DNA of 64,000 bases from assembly GCA_017541105.1 (NCBI GenBank), contig JAFXZS010000016.1:186001-250000 (forward strand), read 5' to 3'. This DNA is from Clostridia bacterium. Its GTDB lineage: Bacteria > Bacillota > Clostridia > Christensenellales > Aristaeellaceae. Each line of letters begins with the position of its first letter. The first letter of the stretch is position 1. Shown here piece by piece: positions 61,201-64,000 of this stretch. The position numbers and the translations under genes are program-made. Below the pieces are notes generated by a model. The model did not search any database and had not been told where the DNA came from. It saw only the letters and a program-made list of their open reading frames with translations.

Positions 61201-62395
61201 GGTTTTTATGAGCTGGTGTATTTCAATATTCGGAATGACACCTTTCGGATGGAGATTCGCCGGGGCGCTGGCCGGAATTTTCATGCTGCCCGGGTTATAT
61301 CTTTTGGGCAAGCAGCTGACGAAACGCACATGGCTTGCCGCAATCTCCTGCCTGCTGATGGCGCTTGACTGCATGCATCTGACACAGACACAGATCGCGA
61401 CGATTGACAGTTTCCCGGTTTTATTCATCATCTATGCTTTCTTCTTCATGCTTCGCTTTATACAGACCGATCTGCGCAGCTGTCCATTCCGGAAGATACT
61501 TCCTTCCCTGGCACTCAGCGGGCTCTTTATGGGGCTTTCCATCGCCAGCAAATGGATCGGAATATACGCGGGAATCGGATTGGCTGTGCTGTATTTCTGG
61601 CATTGCATGCGGTTTGTTTTCCCAAGGGAAAATCTTTCAGGGGAGGAAAGACGTGCCGCGTGGAAGAAGATCATCATTCTTTCCCTGTGGTGTGTTCTCT
61701 TCTTTATCCTGGTTCCGCTGATAATCTACCTGCTCAGCTATATTCCCTATATGGCCTACAATAACCGTATCCGGACCTTCGGCGATTACGTCGACGCTGT
61801 ATGGCGGGCACAGATCGGAATGCTGAATTATCACAGTACCCCCGGACTGGGTATGAACCATCCGTTCTATTCTCCCTGGTGGCAATGGCCGATTATCGGA
61901 AAGCCAATGTACTATGCCACGGAACAGTATATTGCTTCTTCAGCCGAATACCACCACAGTATTTTCTGCTTCGGCAACCCGGTCGTCTGGTGGGGAGCAC
62001 TGGCGGCTTTGCCTGCCGGCATTTTCTTCTGGATCCGCCGGCGGCATTACAGGATTGAAGGGACGGCATCCAGATGGCATCTGTATGCTCCGAAGCAGGA
62101 AATCCGTACAAGATTCCTGTGGATCAGCCTTTTGGCTCAGTATCTTCCATGGGTGCTGGTTCCCCGGGGAACTTATATATATCATTACTTTGCCAGCGTT
62201 CCGTTCCTGATTCTTTCCATAATGATCTGTCTGCAAAACGATGACAATGACAGAAAAAGGGAAAAGATCGGGGGAGGCGTGCTCTGCATTGCCGCACTGA
62301 TGATGTTTATCATATTCCTTCCGTATGTTACAGGCATGGCAGCACCGAAGGAATGGCTCGATATCGGGAAAAGCATTCTTCGCATCTGGTACTGA
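58271..62395 (+). CDS. Giant two-module GT-C glycosyltransferase with extracellular carbohydrate-binding-like domains
   Basis: 1374 residues from ATG 58271 (GAGAGGA upstream). Order: signal peptide (~1-28); CBM-4/9-like domain (~30-195; LLYNGSFEILDEDRMPEGW); an acidic hinge (DDLYDGDDYDDEDG); a GPI-mannosyltransferase/DUF2029-like GT-C membrane module (~220-720; VDVNCFLSWG, FCDYPPLYTYVLGF, NSAAWGQMDSVLCMLLL); a discoidin-like soluble domain (~780-890; IVFDLQEYRDDIRILYF, IRITSGQVGLAICEILF); and a protein O-mannosyltransferase-like (GT39) module (~930-1374; YFDEIYHARTGYEFL, TSHPPLGKVFMSW, NSTYF, HSTPGLGMNHPFYSPW). GT-C enzymes use polyprenyl-phosphate sugars on the outer face, so it may glycosylate exported proteins or polymers with two sugars. 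13 bases after yraN, it interrupts the usual yraN-yifB order. Confidence 0.85.
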   Translation: MPEKKGFMRLLFPAFLWMLLICFISAYAEDGSENLLYNGSFEILDEDRMPEGWFTDAYLMDPGYSIFQISDETEGMTSRAAVIHNTAQNDARFAQVVHVNPDSLYCLSGYVLAENVQEGHGANLSVEGVYAFSEKVYDTDGQWEYIEYYGETGPDQNTLTVFARVGGYSGMSKGTARFDDLCLKEVEAVPEGVIADRWFVLDYDDLYDGDDYDDEDGIDTTAGPAWPWITFAAVLYGLIFFAVICQNPKEENTIRSREDKKAFPIVPILLTALALRMILSAMIAGYSVDVNCFLSWGYTMWKNGPARFYLETSFCDYPPLYTYVLGFNSWFSDITGGGDAWTRLVFRFIPCVCDVAGCLMLVTYFRADNRTNRKLPGIVLALTAFNPAMILNSAAWGQMDSVLCMLLLAVAVSAVEGKWIRAIPLYVIAFLIKPQAFMLGFLGLTFIIQAAVKDRKTIKPILAGCGIGILLIAVCVIPFGVNQEFGWLIRKYTDTLSSYPYATVNTANFYYILGGNWKGITQQPHIAAPLLLAAAVLAHGIAWTKLNRNRRFYRIETAVSLLTGLYFLGCAFAGADWSLIGIGAMVYSFMIVISIAVRKGDIRILPYLGALLFILLYVFGIKMHERYLFPALFLLLFAWMLHRDRRILYLLILFTSTMFINEGIVLDNSIRLGASGGHLNTDTVWLADLLSILNILGAGYAVFLGYRLLHGSLLQSPVRIPTVLPVRSIDKSVLETAPSHDRKLHWNRRDTVLLTVITLLYSALCLTTLGSTKAPQTAWTSSSEEEEIVFDLQEYRDDIRILYFAQVSREDFTVSQSEDGILWDEETPAQMDQGQCWKWKYVTYSADNGDGTRTYYNNPETVIHFSGRYIRITSGQVGLAICEILFRDPDGNSIPAVIHSRTGENKDSPLYSDPLALLDEPDTLENLPTVFFGTQDGEAEPSWWNSTYFDEIYHARTGYEFLKGTVPYETSHPPLGKVFMSWCISIFGMTPFGWRFAGALAGIFMLPGLYLLGKQLTKRTWLAAISCLLMALDCMHLTQTQIATIDSFPVLFIIYAFFFMLRFIQTDLRSCPFRKILPSLALSGLFMGLSIASKWIGIYAGIGLAVLYFWHCMRFVFPRENLSGEERRAAWKKIIILSLWCVLFFILVPLIIYLLSYIPYMAYNNRIRTFGDYVDAVWRAQIGMLNYHSTPGLGMNHPFYSPWWQWPIIGKPMYYATEQYIASSAEYHHSIFCFGNPVVWWGALAALPAGIFFWIRRRHYRIEGTASRWHLYAPKQEIRTRFLWISLLAQYLPWVLVPRGTYIYHYFASVPFLILSIMICLQNDDNDRKREKIGGGVLCIAALMMFIIFLPYVTGMAAPKEWLDIGKSILRIWY

Positions 62396-62417
62396 GCAAT
62401 GAAAGGAATCCACACCG

Positions 62418-63968
62418 ATGAATGAAATGATGGCGCGTATTTTAAGCATGGGTGTCAGCGGCGTGAACGGATTCCCTGTTCACGTGGAAGTCTTCGGCAT
62501 CAACGGAATTCCGGGAATCGAGATCATCGGCCTTCCGGACGCTTCCGTGCGCGAAAGCCGTGACCGTGTACATGCCGCAATCATCAACAGCGGAAGGAGC
62601 ATGCAGCCCAGAAGAATCACCGTCAATCTTGCGCCCGCCGATCTGAAAAAGGAAGGTCCGGCTTTTGACCTGCCAATTGCTGTCGGCATCCTGATCGCCA
62701 TGAAGGAACTGATTCCCTCGGAAAACTTTCAGCAGGAAAATACTGTCCTCTTCGGAGAGCTGAGCCTTGACGGCCGGATCAGGCATGTCAGCGGTGCACT
62801 CCCTATGGTCATCAGCGCAAAGGAGAACGGCATTCAGAACGTGATCCTGCCGTCGAGTAACGCGCAGGAGGTTTCCTGTATTGAAGGCATCCGTGTTTTC
62901 CCTGTATCCACGCTGGAACAGGTCATCCTTCACGCAGAAGGAAAGGAGATGATTGAGCCGCAGGAACAGACCACGTATCAGGAGCTGCGCCGGGAGCATC
63001 CTTCCACGGTCGATATGTCCCAGATCCATGGACAGAAAGGCGCGCGGCGCGCGCTGGAAGTCGCTGCAGCCGGCGGGCACAACATGCTGATGATCGGTGT
63101 TCCTGGCAGCGGAAAGACCATGCTGGCGCGATGCCTTCCGGGTATTCTTCCCCCGATGTCCTTTGAAGAAGCTCTCGAGACCACGCGGATCCATTCCATT
63201 TGCGGAAAACTTCCGGCAGGAAGCGGGCTGATGGTCAGCAGACCTTTTTCCGCGCCGCATCACAGCGCATCTGTTGCCGCACTGATCGGAGGCGGGCAAA
63301 ATGCCAGGCCGGGAGAGGTATCCCTTGCGCACAACGGTGTCCTGTTTCTGGATGAACTGCCGGAATTCAGCCGCAGCGCACTGGAAGCGCTTCGTCAGCC
63401 CCTTGAGGACGGTATCGTATCCGTATCAAGAATCCGCCATCAGGCGCAATACCAGTCGTCCTTTATGCTGATTGCCGCCATGAATCCCTGCCCGTGCGGA
63501 TATTACGGGAGTTCAAACCACCCATGCCGGTGTACACCGCAGGAAATCAGGCGATACCTGGATAAGGTATCGGGACCGCTGCTGGACCGGATAGACCTGC
63601 AAATTGAGGTGGATGCGGTGCCCGTACAGGAAATTAATGATTCCGAACCCGCAGAGTCTTCCGCCTGTGTCGCTGAACGGGTCGCCCGGGCAAGAGAGAT
63701 TCAGCAGGAAAGATACAGGGGCACCTCATGCTTCTGCAACGCACAGCTCGACAACGAGTCTATCCGGAAAACCTGCGGTATGACAAAGGAAGCATCCGCG
63801 TTGCTGAATGCCGCGGTGGAAGCCATGAAAATGAGCATGCGCGCATACAACCGGATCCTGAAAGTTGCCCGCACGATTGCTGATCTGGACAGATCCGAAC
63901 CGATTACCTCCGCGCATATTGCGGAAGCGGTTCAGTATCGGGAACTTGATCAGAAATACTGGAGATGA
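62418..63968 (+). CDS. comM: YifB/ComM-family Mg-chelatase-like AAA ATPase
   Basis: 516 residues, standard length. N-terminal Lon-like segment VEVFGINGIPGIEIIGLPDA near 28 with SRDRVHAAIINSG, Walker A MIGVPGSGKTMLARCLPG near 227, Walker B NGVLFLDELPEFSRSALEAL near 305, the zinc-like CPCGYYGSSNHPCRC near 357 and the sensor/arginine region AYNRILKVARTIADL. ComM helicases aid branch migration of incoming DNA in transformation; clostridial orthologues are less studied. Ribosome site AAAGGA before the ATG. Confidence 0.94.
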   Translation: MNEMMARILSMGVSGVNGFPVHVEVFGINGIPGIEIIGLPDASVRESRDRVHAAIINSGRSMQPRRITVNLAPADLKKEGPAFDLPIAVGILIAMKELIPSENFQQENTVLFGELSLDGRIRHVSGALPMVISAKENGIQNVILPSSNAQEVSCIEGIRVFPVSTLEQVILHAEGKEMIEPQEQTTYQELRREHPSTVDMSQIHGQKGARRALEVAAAGGHNMLMIGVPGSGKTMLARCLPGILPPMSFEEALETTRIHSICGKLPAGSGLMVSRPFSAPHHSASVAALIGGGQNARPGEVSLAHNGVLFLDELPEFSRSALEALRQPLEDGIVSVSRIRHQAQYQSSFMLIAAMNPCPCGYYGSSNHPCRCTPQEIRRYLDKVSGPLLDRIDLQIEVDAVPVQEINDSEPAESSACVAERVARAREIQQERYRGTSCFCNAQLDNESIRKTCGMTKEASALLNAAVEAMKMSMRAYNRILKVARTIADLDRSEPITSAHIAEAVQYRELDQKYWR

Positions 63969-63973
63969 TTCGA

Positions 63974-64000
63974 ATGAACAGGATTCCTGAGAAGCAAATC
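63974..64000 (+). CDS. Start of a further gene, probably dprA (3'-truncated by window)
   Basis: Nine codons (MNRIPEKQI) are visible after ATG 63974, with GGAG nine bases upstream at 63961-63964; an in-frame ATG at 63965 overlapping the comM stop is an alternative. Nothing in nine residues identifies it. DprA commonly follows YifB/ComM in Bacillota, so dprA is a synteny-based guess only. Confidence 0.4.

Overview
The window looks like a chromosomal segment of an anaerobic Clostridia-type member of the Bacillota (Firmicutes). The reasons are strong AGGAGG ribosome sites, frequent TTG starts, consensus sigma-A promoters, and family-level markers: DUF896, DUF1292, HPr kinase, the ACT/DUF711 pair, RbgA-RnhB and a maf-mreBCD cluster. 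Base composition is moderate (about half G+C). Genus cannot be assigned from the sequence alone. I see no phage, insertion sequence, CRISPR array or rRNA; the only RNA gene found is one tRNA-Pro(GGG).

Layout. (1) 1-3171: a truncated F420-0:L-glutamate-ligase-like gene on the minus strand with a perfect consensus promoter; then a GT2-GtrA glycosyltransferase, a small Lgt-like membrane protein and a GNAT acetyltransferase. (2) 3224-8488: DUF896, DUF1292, then a tightly packed envelope cluster (phosphodiester glycosidase, Lgt-like protein, polytopic acyltransferase fusion, secreted protein). (3) 8489-12286: a short promoter-bearing small ORF and three poorly known genes, two of them secreted: an alpha/beta-hydrolase-like protein and a metalloprotease-like protein with HQxxH in place of HExxH. 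(4) 12407-22769, minus strand: tRNA-Pro with its own promoter and terminator, and a roughly 10-kb elongasome operon maf-mreB-mreC-mreD-mrdA-minD-rodA-hydrolase-two bitopic coiled-coil proteins. minD has no minC or minE beside it, and MreC carries long extensions. (5) 22801-31317, plus strand: ACT, DUF711, obg, yhbY, murC, alr, a membrane protein, rsmD, coaD, a coiled-coil protein and a terminator.

(6) 31380-32544: a stand-alone sugar-ABC ATPase (UgpC/MsmX type). (7) 32554-37347: a secreted papain-fold-like protein diverging from a PucR-type regulator, an S41 lipoprotein peptidase and an ABC binding protein plus permease with no ATPase. (8) 37388-40738: a UGT-like glycosyltransferase diverging from a receiver-like protein and an SPFH/zinc-ribbon protein. 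(9) 40801-49087, minus strand: uppP, a D-Ala-D-Ala carboxypeptidase, FGGY kinase, HAD phosphatase, hprK, ROK kinase and a BspA-like leucine-rich-repeat protein without a signal peptide. (10) 49090-64000, plus strand: ychF, an ATP-grasp gene, rplS with a structured leader, a GH3 glycosidase, DUF2461, a phosphohexomutase, rbgA, rnhB, yraN, a giant two-module glycosyltransferase with extracellular domains, yifB/comM and the first codons of a further gene, probably dprA by synteny.

Much of the window serves the cell envelope: peptidoglycan synthesis (murC, alr, mrdA, rodA, uppP, carboxypeptidase), shape control (mreBCD, minD), surface glycosylation (GT2-GtrA, UGT, GT-C fusion, phosphohexomutase) and lipid or exported-protein modification (Lgt-like proteins, acyltransferase fusion). 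The less ordinary elements are the fused glycosyltransferase at 58271-62395, the coupled cluster at 3859-8488, the two bitopic proteins ending the mre operon, and the HQxxH protein.
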